Shown piece by piece: positions 46,016 to 56,001 of a stretch of DNA of 64,000 nucleotides (the first letter of the stretch is position 1; the number at the start of each line of letters is the position of its first letter). The position numbers were made by a program, and so were the translations under genes. The DNA is from Splendidivirga corallicola (GTDB lineage Bacteria > Bacteroidota > Bacteroidia > Cytophagales > Cyclobacteriaceae), in the NCBI GenBank assembly GCA_030442035.1, contig JAUJEA010000001.1, forward strand, positions 775,559-839,558, given 5' to 3'. The notes beneath the pieces were generated by a model. The model was given only the letters and a program-made list of their open reading frames with translations, did no database searches and was not told the origin of the DNA.

Positions 46016-47137
46016 TTATTTGCTCATCAAATCCTCCCAACGATAGATTTGAAATGTCCTGTCATCTGACATGGCCACAAACATGCCTTGAGGAAAATCA
46101 GGCCCAAGATTAACGGAAGTGGTTTCCGAACCATCGCTTTCTATAGTGGAGGTATTTACAATTTGTATTAATGTATGTTGATGAGGATTGTTTTTTGACC
46201 CTTCCCTTGGGAAAAGATGAAACTTATTCGCCTGTTGATCTGATACCAGAATATAACCTGTTTTTTCATTCACCTTATAGATCGAAATCCCTTCATGATC
46301 ATCTGTAAACCCATCAGTGGCGAAAAGTGCCAATTCAACATTGCTGCTGTCAGGGTCAGCATAATATTTGCGTACGCCTACATTTTCATCTGAATAATAG
46401 AGGTATCCCAATTCGTCATCAACGGCAATCGCCTCGATTTCCTTGATGCCGCTATATTTTCCGATGGCCTTTACTTTGCTTGCAGATACCTGCCCATTAC
46501 CTGAATCCTGCAATTGATATTGCCACAGATATCCATCGACAGGCCCTTCCTTTCTGCCTACAAAAGCGAATATTGATCCGTCTGATGGTCTTTTATACAG
46601 GGCAATACCCATGGGTAATCGCTGTTGTTCTCCTTCAAATACTGTTATACCTCCTCCATCAATAGCCTCCATTTCCGGTAGTTTGAAAACTCTTATGGCA
46701 TTTCTTCCGCGTTCCGTTGCGACCGCTATATCAATTGTGTCTCCACCGAGTATTAGCCCATACTCAACATCCACATTATTAGGCCTCTTCAGTCCAAGGA
46801 CGGTTTTATCTTTTTGAATTTTTCCTTTAAGATCATACACATATAGACCTCCATTTTCTTCCCCTTTATCAGTACCAATAATCAAACTTTTCGAAGGATC
46901 CTTGCTGTTGATCCAAATGGCGGGATCATCGGTGTCATTGAGCGAAGGTTCCGTGATAAAAATTGGTTTTAGAACTACCTCTCCCTGATCTGCAGCACTT
47001 GCGGCAAGATTTTGTTTTTTATCGGATTGACAAGCGACAGTAAAGAGGCCAACCATGATAAAATAAACTGTGAAATGTCGAAATATTGAAGTATTGAAAT
47101 TTAGAAGTTTATGTAGGTGTGTATTTTTATTTTTCAT
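46016..47137 (-). CDS. Beta-propeller phytase, lipoprotein
   Basis: The product has 373 residues. A long N-terminal region ends in a lipoprotein signal (YFIMVGLFTVAC). The rest is a six-bladed beta-propeller phytase: SLNDTDDPAIWINSKDPSKSLIIGTDK, GGLYVYDLKGK, RPNNVDVEYG, IGKYSGIKEIEAIAVDDELGYLYYSDE and FATDGFTDDHEGISIY, with the acidic Ca-binding residues of the family. It would remove phosphate from phytate outside the cytoplasm. It follows a TonB receptor gene across a terminator-like hairpin, a pairing described for phytate use in Bacteroidota. Confidence 0.92.
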   Translation of the reverse strand: MKNKNTHLHKLLNFNTSIFRHFTVYFIMVGLFTVACQSDKKQNLAASAADQGEVVLKPIFITEPSLNDTDDPAIWINSKDPSKSLIIGTDKGEENGGLYVYDLKGKIQKDKTVLGLKRPNNVDVEYGLILGGDTIDIAVATERGRNAIRVFKLPEMEAIDGGGITVFEGEQQRLPMGIALYKRPSDGSIFAFVGRKEGPVDGYLWQYQLQDSGNGQVSASKVKAIGKYSGIKEIEAIAVDDELGYLYYSDENVGVRKYYADPDSSNVELALFATDGFTDDHEGISIYKVNEKTGYILVSDQQANKFHLFPREGSKNNPHQHTLIQIVNTSTIESDGSETTSVNLGPDFPQGMFVAMSDDRTFQIYRWEDLMSK

Positions 47138-47164
47138 GTAATTAATGCTTTTTCTTAAAAATGC

Positions 47165-47201
47165 GGAAAGTTTGAAGCATCAGAGCTGCTCCAAACTTTC
47201 C
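47165..47201 (-). terminator. Hairpin between the phytase-linked TonB receptor and phytase genes
   Basis: GGAAAGTTTG (47165-47174) pairs with CAAACTTTCC (47192-47201); the loop side adds another near-complement (GAAGCA with TGCTCC), making a long stem. On the minus strand it follows the receptor stop and is followed by GCATTTTTAAG. It may attenuate read-through into the phytase gene. Confidence 0.5.
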
Positions 47202-47258
47202 AATAAAACGTGTTTCAAAAAGGTAATTTGAATCTCTAAGAACTACTGTGATCTGATT

Positions 47259-50066
47259 CTAGTTACCCCTGAACAAGTCGAATTTCACACCAAGGTTCAT
47301 TCTCACATTGTAGAATTCTTCCTGCATGGTTCTTTCTGAAATTCCCTGGTAGTATCTCAAAGGTTGATTAGTTAGATTATTCAATTCGAAGAATACTCGC
47401 CAGTTTGGTTTGAAGGCATAAGATCCATTGATATCCAGGAAGGTCTGTTTATCATAGAAGCGATCGTCAAAGGCTTCTCCTCCTAATTCATCAAGATAAT
47501 CGCTGGTAAAATTTAATGAAGCCCTTAGAACTAATTTTTCCGATTCATATGATAAGGAAGCATTCAACATATTTTCAGCTGTTCCTGTCAATGGAAGGTC
47601 CTCTCCTTCTCTTCCCTGTACGCCTTCAGTGCTGGATTGTGTATTGGTATAGTTAAAATACACACCAAATCCTTTCCAAAACCCCGGGAGGAAATCGAGT
47701 TGTCTTTGGAAAGCAATTTCAAATCCGTAAACTTCAGCAGTACCACCGTTTTCAGGTGTTGTGAATTCCAGGTCGGAACCATAAACAGGATCGTTGAAAT
47801 TCTCGATCACCCTTTCATATATAAAGTCATCAATGTCTTTGTAAAATGCTCCGGCCGAAATCAAGCCAATGGATTTGAAGTAATTCTCAGCCATCAGATC
47901 AAAATTCATCGATTTGGTTGGTTGAAGGGCAGGATTTCCTCGTACAAGTTCTTCATCATCAGGACTAAATTCGGCAAAAGGTACAAGATCAAAATAGTTA
48001 GGTCTTGCCAGCGTATTTGTCCAGGCCAGTTTTACAATGGTATTCTCTGAAATATCGTATTTCAGGTGAACACCAGGTAAAACATTGGTATAACTGTCTT
48101 CTCCGGAGGTTGGTGTCACAATATCATTATCAACATCAAATGAGAATCCTTTATAATCAATATTAGTATGCTCCAGTCTGACACCTATAACAGCAGAAAG
48201 CTTTGAAGAGATCTGATAATCGGTCATGATGTAGCCGCCTAAGATATTTTCATCTGCCTGGTAATTGCCAGGTACATATTCCCCGGGTTCATCAGACTCC
48301 TCAAATAGTGATGCATTTTTCAAATCCAGGTTCCCTAAGAAATCGCGGTCCGCAAAATAGGAAATCTGGTACTGGTTACCATTTAAATAATCAGCATCAC
48401 TTTGGTCAATGCTGGGTACAGCACCTAATGAGGCACCAAATGCATCTTCATCCACTGGTTCGTAAGAGAAAAAATTATTGTCTCTTTCCTTTGATTTGCT
48501 TCTTTGTCTTAAGCCAAATTTCAATATTCCCTTATCACTGATCGGAAGTTGAAAATTAATCCTGGAGTTGATGTCTTCCTCTTTGGTAAACTGATTTTCT
48601 TCCGTGATCTCATTGAAACCAATGGCTCTCCAACTATTTGGATCTACCGGCGTGACCAGTGGTTTTTCAGGATTGCTAATATCCATGATCACTTCAATAT
48701 CACTTTCCCTGTAGCGGATATATCTTTCATTAGGTCTTTCCTCAGAAGCTCTGCTATAGGTAGTGGACCAATCTAATTTTAGTTTATTGCCAATTAAATG
48801 ATCTCCACCAAAGGTTACGTTTGAAGTTCTCTGATCTTCGAGCCTCCTGTTGTCAACCCTGTTGTTATTTATACCACCTTTTGTTTGTCTTCCTATTCTT
48901 CCCAATGTTTGGAACCTACCATTTCCGAGAGAGGTAATATCTCTGTCTTCAGCAGCATCACTTAACTTTCCTACTCTGTACCGGTATCTGTTCTCCCAAT
49001 CGTCTCTCCAGTTGTACATGGTTGAAAGGAAAAGTGAGTTATTAGTATTTATCTTGTAATCAAAAGCCAGAGAGGCACTTCTTCTAACCCTCTGAACTTC
49101 ATACTTCCTGATATCGAATTCATCAAGAATAACGCCAACATTGTCGTCTTCTACCCAAACGGCTTCTATGTTGTCCGATCCAAAATTGTGGTTATTATAT
49201 GAACCGCTGAAAACCATACCAAATTTTCCATTGGCACTTCTATTTCCCAGAATTACTGATCCCGTCCAGATTGGTTTTTCCGACAAAAAATTATATCCTG
49301 TAGCTGCAGTACCTGAAATTCTCAAACCATTGGTAGCTGTTCTTGTAACGAGATTTACAGAACCTCCTATGGCATCTGCATCCATATCAGGTGTTACCGC
49401 TTTATTCACTTCGATGGTTTGGATCATATCCGCCGGGATAAGATCCATTTGTATCCTTCTGTTATCTCCTTCGGCAGAGGGTATTCTCTCGCCATTCAAT
49501 GTAACCGAGTTAAGCTGAGGAGCAATTCCCCGGATGATAATGTCCCTGGCTTCTCCCTGATCATATTGCATTGTGATTCCGGGAATCCTTTTAATAGCAT
49601 CCCCAACATTGGCATCAGGAAATCTTCCAATCTGATCAGCCGCAACAATGTTCGTGATATTGGCGTTGTTTTTTTGCTGATTCAAGGCTTTTGCCTGTCC
49701 CTTTAAGCGGTCTCCTAATATCAGCACTTCCTCCCCTATCACCACACCTGGCTTCAGTGAAAGGTTTACTTCTGTTGTTAAAGAAGTGACAACCTCTATT
49801 TCTTTGGTAATAGTTTCATATCCGATATAGGTTACCTGAATCGTAAACCTCCCGGTTGGTACATTTAAAATGGTAAAGTTCCCATCAACGCCAGAGGCCG
49901 TTCCAACATTGTCGAGTTCTGTTAAAAATATAGCCGCACCCGGAAGTGCCAACCCAAATTCGTCTGTAATCTTCCCTTTTACCGCTCCATTTTGTGCCCA
50001 AACGGAAGTGCAAAGTGAGAAGATCAATAATGTCATGAAAATTGATGTCCGTAGATATTTCGCCAT
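47259..50066 (-). CDS. TonB-dependent receptor next to phytase
   Basis: The product has 935 residues with a signal peptide (FMTLLIFSLCTSVWAQ). It has a carboxypeptidase regulatory-like domain (AVKGKITDEFGLALPGAAIFLTE to EINLSLKPG), a plug domain (ADQIGRFPDANVGDAIKRIPGITMQYDQGEARDIIIRGI) and a beta-barrel ending in RMNLGVKFDLF. Receptors of this subgroup with the IGRFPDANVGDAIKRIPG motif often import sugar phosphates or plant compounds. Its place before the phytase suggests phytate or phosphate-ester uptake. A perfect 12-base palindrome AATCTATAGATT (50101-50112) is upstream. Confidence 0.93.
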   Translation of the reverse strand: MAKYLRTSIFMTLLIFSLCTSVWAQNGAVKGKITDEFGLALPGAAIFLTELDNVGTASGVDGNFTILNVPTGRFTIQVTYIGYETITKEIEVVTSLTTEVNLSLKPGVVIGEEVLILGDRLKGQAKALNQQKNNANITNIVAADQIGRFPDANVGDAIKRIPGITMQYDQGEARDIIIRGIAPQLNSVTLNGERIPSAEGDNRRIQMDLIPADMIQTIEVNKAVTPDMDADAIGGSVNLVTRTATNGLRISGTAATGYNFLSEKPIWTGSVILGNRSANGKFGMVFSGSYNNHNFGSDNIEAVWVEDDNVGVILDEFDIRKYEVQRVRRSASLAFDYKINTNNSLFLSTMYNWRDDWENRYRYRVGKLSDAAEDRDITSLGNGRFQTLGRIGRQTKGGINNNRVDNRRLEDQRTSNVTFGGDHLIGNKLKLDWSTTYSRASEERPNERYIRYRESDIEVIMDISNPEKPLVTPVDPNSWRAIGFNEITEENQFTKEEDINSRINFQLPISDKGILKFGLRQRSKSKERDNNFFSYEPVDEDAFGASLGAVPSIDQSDADYLNGNQYQISYFADRDFLGNLDLKNASLFEESDEPGEYVPGNYQADENILGGYIMTDYQISSKLSAVIGVRLEHTNIDYKGFSFDVDNDIVTPTSGEDSYTNVLPGVHLKYDISENTIVKLAWTNTLARPNYFDLVPFAEFSPDDEELVRGNPALQPTKSMNFDLMAENYFKSIGLISAGAFYKDIDDFIYERVIENFNDPVYGSDLEFTTPENGGTAEVYGFEIAFQRQLDFLPGFWKGFGVYFNYTNTQSSTEGVQGREGEDLPLTGTAENMLNASLSYESEKLVLRASLNFTSDYLDELGGEAFDDRFYDKQTFLDINGSYAFKPNWRVFFELNNLTNQPLRYYQGISERTMQEEFYNVRMNLGVKFDLFRGN

Positions 50067-50774
50067 AATCTGAATTAGTTTAATTACGGTGCGAAACTAA
50101 AATCTATAGATTATGATATGATTAGAGACCTATTAAGGAAATATGAAGAAAAGCGGACTATACTCGCCAGAAATTAATATTGGCGTAAAGATTGGATAAC
50201 TAAGCAAGGTCAAAGATGCCATAACTTACGTTTAAGGCCTGAAGACCGATATCAGAAACCTGCAACAACTTTGTCTTAAAAATTACTTCGGTACTATTTT
50301 GAAATAGCGTAAGATTCATTTGCTCTGATTTATTTTTACTTTTAACGCAAGCTGTTTAAAATCAACCACTTAAGAAAAGGCACTGAAAGGTGTGCATGAA
50401 AAACTACCCCAAGTTAATTAGTTTTTGATTTTTTTAATTTTCTATAAGTGCTTGACACACAATTGAAAACCGCTGGAAAAGGGGAATTGAGGAACTTCGG
50501 TGTTTTCGAAATGATCGGTAACATTTGTCACATCGAAAAAATTGGTGAAGGATGCGATTTCACTCATTGCGAACATTTTAGGATGAGATCCGGAAATCCA
50601 GGTGCTGAGCCACCAAGAAAGATCTGCAATTCAAACTTTAACAACAACAATTTTTCTCTTATGAGGATGACGCGCTGATCAGTTAATGTGTAAAAGCAAT
50701 ATTGAGATAATTGAAATATACGGAAAGGACGGTGGAGTTGGTAGAATAATTTGATTGATGAACTAGATATTAAC
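50067..50774. other. Gap between the TonB receptor and the PorP-like gene
   Basis: This 700-base divergent region holds a palindrome AATCTATAGATT (50101-50112) and a family-B repeat (CCTGAAGACCGATATCAG with AAACCTG, near 50238-50262). A GTG-started frame at 50448-50678 with three Cys is not convincing. I see no gene in it. Confidence 0.4.
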
Positions 50775-51788
50775 ATGAGAAAGGTTGTTTGTGTTCTGTC
50801 TATCATACTGATGCTAAGCAGTGGCAGGCTCTTTGCCAATGACCCCTATTTTTCACAATTTTATAATGCCCCTCTCATATTGAATCCGGCCTTAACGGGA
50901 ATAGCCTTCGGAAACATCCGGATCATGACAAATTACAGGAATCACCTGGCCTCCATTGATCCATTCCAAACTTATTCTGTGGGTATTGATATGTCGCTCT
51001 TCGAAAAAAATGAAGGTGGCAGCTTTGCCGGAATTGGTTTAGTGGCCACAAATGATCTTGCCGGCTCGGTACAGAAAAATTTACGCGCCATGTTTTCCCT
51101 GGCCTATCACAAATCTATAGGCTCCAATAAAAACAATTATTTGGCTATTGGTTTTCAAGGTGGAATTGATCAAACCGACCTTAACTTCACAAATCTCACA
51201 ACACAGAGCCAATGGGTTCCGGGCAGCGGAGTAGATCGTAGTTTGTCGAATGGTGAGTTGATCTCAGGAGATAATCAATTGTTGATGGACTTTCAGGCCG
51301 GTTTGCTATGGTATTCATTTTTGAATAATGGTTCAACCATTTTTGCCGGTGTGTCAGCTTTCCACCTTACTGAACCTAATAAATCCTTTACTGGTATTGA
51401 ATCAAAGTTGTCAAGAAGATATGTTGTCCATGCAGGGAGTAGGCTCAGCATGAGTCCCAATTTCAATCTTGTTCCCAATGTTGTATTTATGAGACAAGGT
51501 TCAGTGAATATCATTCATTCCGGTGTTGCTTTTGAATATGACAAATCTGTCAACAACGATTACCAGGTATTCTCCATTGGGGCCTGGCTGAGAAATACGG
51601 ATGCCGTGATCATGAGCGCGGGATTGGAATATAAGCGATTCAGTTTTGGGTTAAGTTATGATCTTATTATTTCAAATCTGAGTGAAGTGACACAAAAAGG
51701 AGGCTTTGAGATCAGTCTGGCTTTCAATTTTAAGAAATCAATATCCAAAGTAAACAATTTATCTTCAGACCCTAACCCCAGGCTTTGA
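50775..51788 (+). CDS. PorP/SprF-family type IX secretion outer membrane protein
   Basis: The product has 337 residues from the ATG at 50775, chosen because a signal peptide follows (RKVVCVLSIILMLSSGRLFAN); the TTG at 50751 would spoil it. The family start is DPYFSQFYNAPLILNPALTGI, followed by RIMTNYRNHLASIDPFQTYSVGID, GIGLVATNDLAG and a barrel whose strands end in FEISLAFNFK. PorP/SprF proteins help build or bind the type IX secretion/gliding machinery and usually are followed by a large PorE-like protein, as here. The next gene starts 8 bases after this stop. Confidence 0.92.
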   Translation: MRKVVCVLSIILMLSSGRLFANDPYFSQFYNAPLILNPALTGIAFGNIRIMTNYRNHLASIDPFQTYSVGIDMSLFEKNEGGSFAGIGLVATNDLAGSVQKNLRAMFSLAYHKSIGSNKNNYLAIGFQGGIDQTDLNFTNLTTQSQWVPGSGVDRSLSNGELISGDNQLLMDFQAGLLWYSFLNNGSTIFAGVSAFHLTEPNKSFTGIESKLSRRYVVHAGSRLSMSPNFNLVPNVVFMRQGSVNIIHSGVAFEYDKSVNNDYQVFSIGAWLRNTDAVIMSAGLEYKRFSFGLSYDLIISNLSEVTQKGGFEISLAFNFKKSISKVNNLSSDPNPRL

Positions 51789-51796
51789 TAAAGGTT

Positions 51797-54700
51797 ATGA
51801 GCAGAAAACATCATTTTTTTGAGTATATGAAACTTTTATTGGATCAATATCAAAACACAAGATTCAATCGGGCATCGGTGTATCTCAAAAATCTGTTGGT
51901 AATTACAATTTGTATAATACTGGTTTTCATTTCAACCGGATCAGTGCATGGTCAAAAGATCAGAAACTTCAGATCAACAGTTACTCAAAACAGTTTGGAA
52001 GAAAATAAAAGAATAGCCGACGAGCTATTTTCAAAAGGTCTGTACTATAGTTCTCTCAATTATTACCAACACGTATTGGATGGAGATCCAGCCAATTATG
52101 AAAGCATGTATCAGATGGCAGAGGCATATTATGAACTCAGGCATTATGATAAAGCAGCAGAACTATATCAGCAAGTGATGGATGGCAATTTAGAGGACTT
52201 TCCATTGAGCACCTACAAATACGCTCAGGCATTGCAGGCATTGGCACAATACGACCAAGCCATAAACATGTATAATAATTTCATTGGTGCCAATCATCAG
52301 GATTATGCATCGGAAATAAAAAGTGCTGGAAAGCATATTGAGTCCTGTAGGTTAGCTCAAAAGCTATTGAGGAACAGTCCGGATGTCGAAATAAGCAAAT
52401 TGTATGGATTACCAGGAAACAGCAGTTCCAATTTTGCCGCTATTCCGTTAAACGATAGCATCATTTATTTTACAGGATCCGAAACACTTCACAGAAAAAA
52501 GAATCAACGGTTTGAAAATTTCTCTGGGAAATTCGATACTGTTTATTTCAATAGAATATTTCAGGTTATAGACAAATCCGGAGCTGTTAGTAGAAGAGAA
52601 ATGGTCAAAATACCATTGTCTTCACAGTATCAGAGTATTGGTAGTCCCTCCTATTCTTCAGATCTTAAAAAATTATATTATACTATTTGCACAACTAATG
52701 AAACTACCAGTGCATGTGATCTATATTACAGTGAAAGAAAGTCGAATTCCTGGTCAAAACCTCAAAAACTTAACGAAGTCATCAACCCACCAGGATCCAA
52801 TACCAAGCATCCAATGATTGTATTGGATGAAACTAATGCGGAGGTCTTATTTTTTTCATCAGATCGTAAAGGTGGGTTTGGTGGATATGACATTTGGTAT
52901 TGCAAAAAGGATTCACTTGGAAAATTCAATGCACCGGTCAATCTTGGTAAGGCGATCAACACTTCCAGCGATGAGATAACTCCCTTCTTTGATATTCACG
53001 CAGGCAATCTTTATTTCAGTTCAAATGGCCATGTCGGACTGGGAGAGTTTGATATCTACATGGTTAACCTGAATTTTGAAGATAGAAATGGAAAGGTTTT
53101 TAACCTTGGTTATCCCATCAACAGCAGTTCTGATGACTACTATTTTAACTTGTACGAATACGGTCAAAAGGGTTTTCTAACTTCTAATCGACTGGAGGCA
53201 AGAAACAGTGAGTCCGGAAATTATTTTGATAACATTTTCACGCTGAGGTTCTCCAAGAGTTTTGCATTTCAAGGCCTTCCGGATTATATAGCAGAAGTAG
53301 GAACCGTTGACGAAGAAGATGCTGAATTTAATCTTTTTGATGAAAAATTTGCGTATAAAACATTGACACCGGAAGATGTATTGGCAAACCTTTCCCCTGA
53401 AGAGGATATACAAATTTCCGGAAACCTGATGAATGCTGACGGCACGCCCGTTTCAGGTGAAGACATAACCTTATTGAATGAATCCGGAGAAACAATTGCC
53501 ACGACCAAGTCGGATTCCCAAGGGTCATTTGCATTCAGAAATTTACCTGGCGGCCAGTTTTATAGTGTTGCCCTGGATGCAATCGATGAGGGAACTAGTA
53601 TATCACTTGATTTCAAAGACAAGGATGGCAATTTGCTGACAAGTGCCAATGCTGAAAATGATCCCCGTTTTTTTAAATTCAAAAATCTTCCGGACAAACA
53701 ATTTACTGATGCTCTTTTAGCTGAAGAAGATGTTACGATTTCAGGATCTTTGATTCAATCGGGAATGGCTGTAGCCAATAAGCAAGTTTTTCTTACTGAT
53801 GAGGCCGGAAATATCATTGCTTCCACTACTTCAGATGAAAATGGAAGGTTTGCTTTCAGAGGTTTACCGGGAGGTTCAAAATACCTGGTAGCCATGGATG
53901 AAAAAGATCAAGCCATAGAGATCAATCTGGAACTCAGCAACGAAGCAGGTCAGCCTTTGGCTAAAACCAGTTCAAAAAGTGAACCGGCACTATTTAAATA
54001 CCGGAATTTAGATGATAAGCAGTATAAAAATGCGCTTTTAGCAGAAGAGGATGTGACTATTTCCGGTACATTATCATTAGACGGAATTGTGGCAGCCAAT
54101 AAGGAAGTATTCCTGACAGATTCAAAAGGAAATATTGTTGCTACCACCACTTCCGATGAAAATGGAAACTTTCGCTTTAAACAATTACCGGGTGGTGAAA
54201 ATTACTCGATCCTCCTAAATGAGCAGGATCAAGGGCTGGAAATAAATTTGAATCTTACCAATAAGACCGGAAAAGTATTAGCCAGTGCCAATTCAAAAAG
54301 AAATCCCGCATTATTTCAATACAAAAAACTCAGTGACCAATCATATGAAAGTGTGTTATTGGCAGAGGAAGATGTTTCCATTTCCGGTACCTTGATGAAT
54401 GGTACACTGGCTGCTGCAAATAAAAAGGTCTTGGTCGTTGATGGAGATGGAAACGTGGTAGCCTCAGCAATATCTGATGATAAAGGCTCCTTTGACTTCC
54501 GAAAGCTCCCGGGAGGTGAACATTATACCGTATTACTTGACGAAAGCGATGCTAATCTTGGCATTACTTTAAATCTTACCAATCAAAATGGTCAGGTCAT
54601 TGCCAGTGCCAATTCAAAGCAGGATCCAAGGTTTTTTCAATATAGAAGTCTGAATGATCAGGAATATGAAACAAGTCTATTGGCAGAAGAAGATATCTCC

Positions 54701-55381
54701 ATAAGTGGAACACTTTTACAGGATGGCACCTCTGCTGTTAACAAAAAGGTTTATTTAACCGATAGTGAAGGAAATATTGTTGCTGAAACAACTACTGACG
54801 AAAAAGGAGGATTTAATTTCAAAGATCTACCCGGTGGGAAAAATTATCAGGTAGTCATGGAAAAGGACGAGTCAAATCTGGAATTGTTTGTTGATCTCAA
54901 GAATAAAAATGGAGACCTTTTAGCAAGTGTTAATTCAAATGAAAACAAAAATTTCTTTGCCTACAAAGACCTAAACAATCAGGACACTCAGCTCAATGAT
55001 CAAAATGTCTCGGATGCCTCCTTCAATTTAAGTGAGGAAAGAACCTCTGCTTTATTATCTTCTATCAGATCAGTAATGACCCATAAGCAATATTTATCAA
55101 GGGTGGAATCAAAATACAGTATGGAAGAACGAAGAATACTCAATTTGAGGGTGCAGATCGGTGCTTACAGCAAACCTAAACCCGGGCTTTTTGATGGATT
55201 GATTAATGTACCGACAATTGACGAGCGTTTTGAAGGCGGTCTTGTAAAATATTTGACAGGCAATTTCAAGAATTTATCGGAAGCAGAAATATTGAGAAAG
55301 CGTACCTACGATCAGGGTATTCTGGACGCTTTTATTTCAGTTTACCTGGATGGGAAAAGAATTGCAATATTGATTTATTAA
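51797..55381 (+). CDS. TPR-PD40-(107-residue repeat)x5-SPOR protein, PorE-like
   Basis: The product has about 1194 residues from the ATG at 51797 (ATG at 51827 also possible). A signal anchor (LVITICIILVFISTGSVHGQ) is followed by TPR units at about residues 75-200, and a PD40/TolB-like propeller (SPSYSSDLKKLYYT, EVLFFSSDRKGGFGGYDIWY, GNLYFSSNGHVGLGEFDIYM) at about 205-490. Five tandem repeats of 107 residues (535-1070), each EEDxxISGxL to LLA, look like carboxypeptidase regulatory-type beta-sandwiches. The last 85 residues (LRVQIGAYSKPKPGLFDGL to ISVYLDGKRI) are SPOR-like. PorE has TPR-PD40-CRD-OmpA; here the repeats and SPOR replace OmpA. It lies in the same unit as the PorP-like gene. Peptidoglycan anchoring through SPOR is my inference. 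Confidence 0.85.
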   Translation: MSRKHHFFEYMKLLLDQYQNTRFNRASVYLKNLLVITICIILVFISTGSVHGQKIRNFRSTVTQNSLEENKRIADELFSKGLYYSSLNYYQHVLDGDPANYESMYQMAEAYYELRHYDKAAELYQQVMDGNLEDFPLSTYKYAQALQALAQYDQAINMYNNFIGANHQDYASEIKSAGKHIESCRLAQKLLRNSPDVEISKLYGLPGNSSSNFAAIPLNDSIIYFTGSETLHRKKNQRFENFSGKFDTVYFNRIFQVIDKSGAVSRREMVKIPLSSQYQSIGSPSYSSDLKKLYYTICTTNETTSACDLYYSERKSNSWSKPQKLNEVINPPGSNTKHPMIVLDETNAEVLFFSSDRKGGFGGYDIWYCKKDSLGKFNAPVNLGKAINTSSDEITPFFDIHAGNLYFSSNGHVGLGEFDIYMVNLNFEDRNGKVFNLGYPINSSSDDYYFNLYEYGQKGFLTSNRLEARNSESGNYFDNIFTLRFSKSFAFQGLPDYIAEVGTVDEEDAEFNLFDEKFAYKTLTPEDVLANLSPEEDIQISGNLMNADGTPVSGEDITLLNESGETIATTKSDSQGSFAFRNLPGGQFYSVALDAIDEGTSISLDFKDKDGNLLTSANAENDPRFFKFKNLPDKQFTDALLAEEDVTISGSLIQSGMAVANKQVFLTDEAGNIIASTTSDENGRFAFRGLPGGSKYLVAMDEKDQAIEINLELSNEAGQPLAKTSSKSEPALFKYRNLDDKQYKNALLAEEDVTISGTLSLDGIVAANKEVFLTDSKGNIVATTTSDENGNFRFKQLPGGENYSILLNEQDQGLEINLNLTNKTGKVLASANSKRNPALFQYKKLSDQSYESVLLAEEDVSISGTLMNGTLAAANKKVLVVDGDGNVVASAISDDKGSFDFRKLPGGEHYTVLLDESDANLGITLNLTNQNGQVIASANSKQDPRFFQYRSLNDQEYETSLLAEEDISISGTLLQDGTSAVNKKVYLTDSEGNIVAETTTDEKGGFNFKDLPGGKNYQVVMEKDESNLELFVDLKNKNGDLLASVNSNENKNFFAYKDLNNQDTQLNDQNVSDASFNLSEERTSALLSSIRSVMTHKQYLSRVESKYSMEERRILNLRVQIGAYSKPKPGLFDGLINVPTIDERFEGGLVKYLTGNFKNLSEAEILRKRTYDQGILDAFISVYLDGKRIAILIY
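53399..55006 (+). repeat. Five 321-324-base tandem coding repeats
   Basis: Units start at 53399, 53723, 54044, 54365 and 54686 (period 324, then 321, 321, 321 bases). Each encodes an E-D-x-x-I-S-G core and a LPGG turn. Their protein divergence is large except at these cores, so the duplications are old and kept by selection. Confidence 0.85.
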
Positions 55382-55440
55382 CATGGATAGTTATGCACGG
55401 ATCAGATAAAAAATCAGAAATAATGAGGGAACAGTTTTTT

Positions 55441-55989
55441 ATGAAAAAACTCAAAAAAAAAGGCATGGTAGCTTTCTTGTTGTCCATAACTATCACGCTA
55501 TTTTCTTTTAATACGGCCTCACCACAAGCAGGAATAGATGTTAATGCAAAAACAAAAGCAATATTCATCTACAATTTCTCAAAGTATGTTGAATGGCCCC
55601 AGTCTGCACTCAGTGAGAATTTCAGGATTGGTATTTTAGGTGAATATCCTAATCTGTTAAAAGAACTTAACAACATGGCATCAACAAAGAAAAGAGGATT
55701 TCAAAGCTTTGAGATCACAAATTTCTCGGCTGTTGATCAAATCAACCAATGTCAAATTTTATATGTGGATAAAAATAAAAGTGAGGAAATAGAGAATATC
55801 ATCAAAAAGCTTAATGGAACCAGTACTTTATTGGTTACGGATAAAGAAGGATTTGCCTTAAAGGGTGCCGCTATCAATCTTCTGTACAATCAGAACAAGC
55901 AAAAAATGGAGATCAATACGACAACCATTGAAAAGTATAATCTCAAAGTAAGTAGTCAATTATTAGCGCTGGCTATTGTCGTAAACTAA
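55441..55989 (+). CDS. YfiR-family (DUF4154) periplasmic protein
   Basis: The product has 182 residues from the ATG at 55441, which begins a signal peptide (KKLKKKGMVAFLLSITITLF); earlier ATGs at 55393 and 55423 are in frame. The domain shows KAIFIYNFSKYVEWPQSAL, FRIGILGEYPNLLKELNNM, CQILYVDKNKSEEIENIIKKL, LLVTDKEGFALKGAAINLLY and KYNLKVSSQLLALAIVVN. YfiR in Pseudomonas holds back a diguanylate cyclase; in Bacteroidota the family often lies near surface-assembly genes. It directly follows the SPOR protein gene and may be a periplasmic cofactor of that complex. Confidence 0.85.
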   Translation: MKKLKKKGMVAFLLSITITLFSFNTASPQAGIDVNAKTKAIFIYNFSKYVEWPQSALSENFRIGILGEYPNLLKELNNMASTKKRGFQSFEITNFSAVDQINQCQILYVDKNKSEEIENIIKKLNGTSTLLVTDKEGFALKGAAINLLYNQNKQKMEINTTTIEKYNLKVSSQLLALAIVVN

Positions 55990-56001
55990 ATTCCGGGAAA
56001 C

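Noticed and set aside
45889..46113. 74-codon plus-strand frame overlapping the phytase 3' end
   Set aside because: It runs through the compound palindrome and antisense into the phytase gene; no coding signal.
50448..50678. GTG-started 76-codon frame with three Cys between the TonB receptor and the PorP-like gene
   Set aside because: No recognisable domain, no signal or helix pattern, and an Asn/Arg-rich end typical of chance frames.
53399..55006. Possible CRISPR or minisatellite array
   Set aside because: The repeats are 321 bases long, in frame and inside one gene; they are protein domains, not a CRISPR array.
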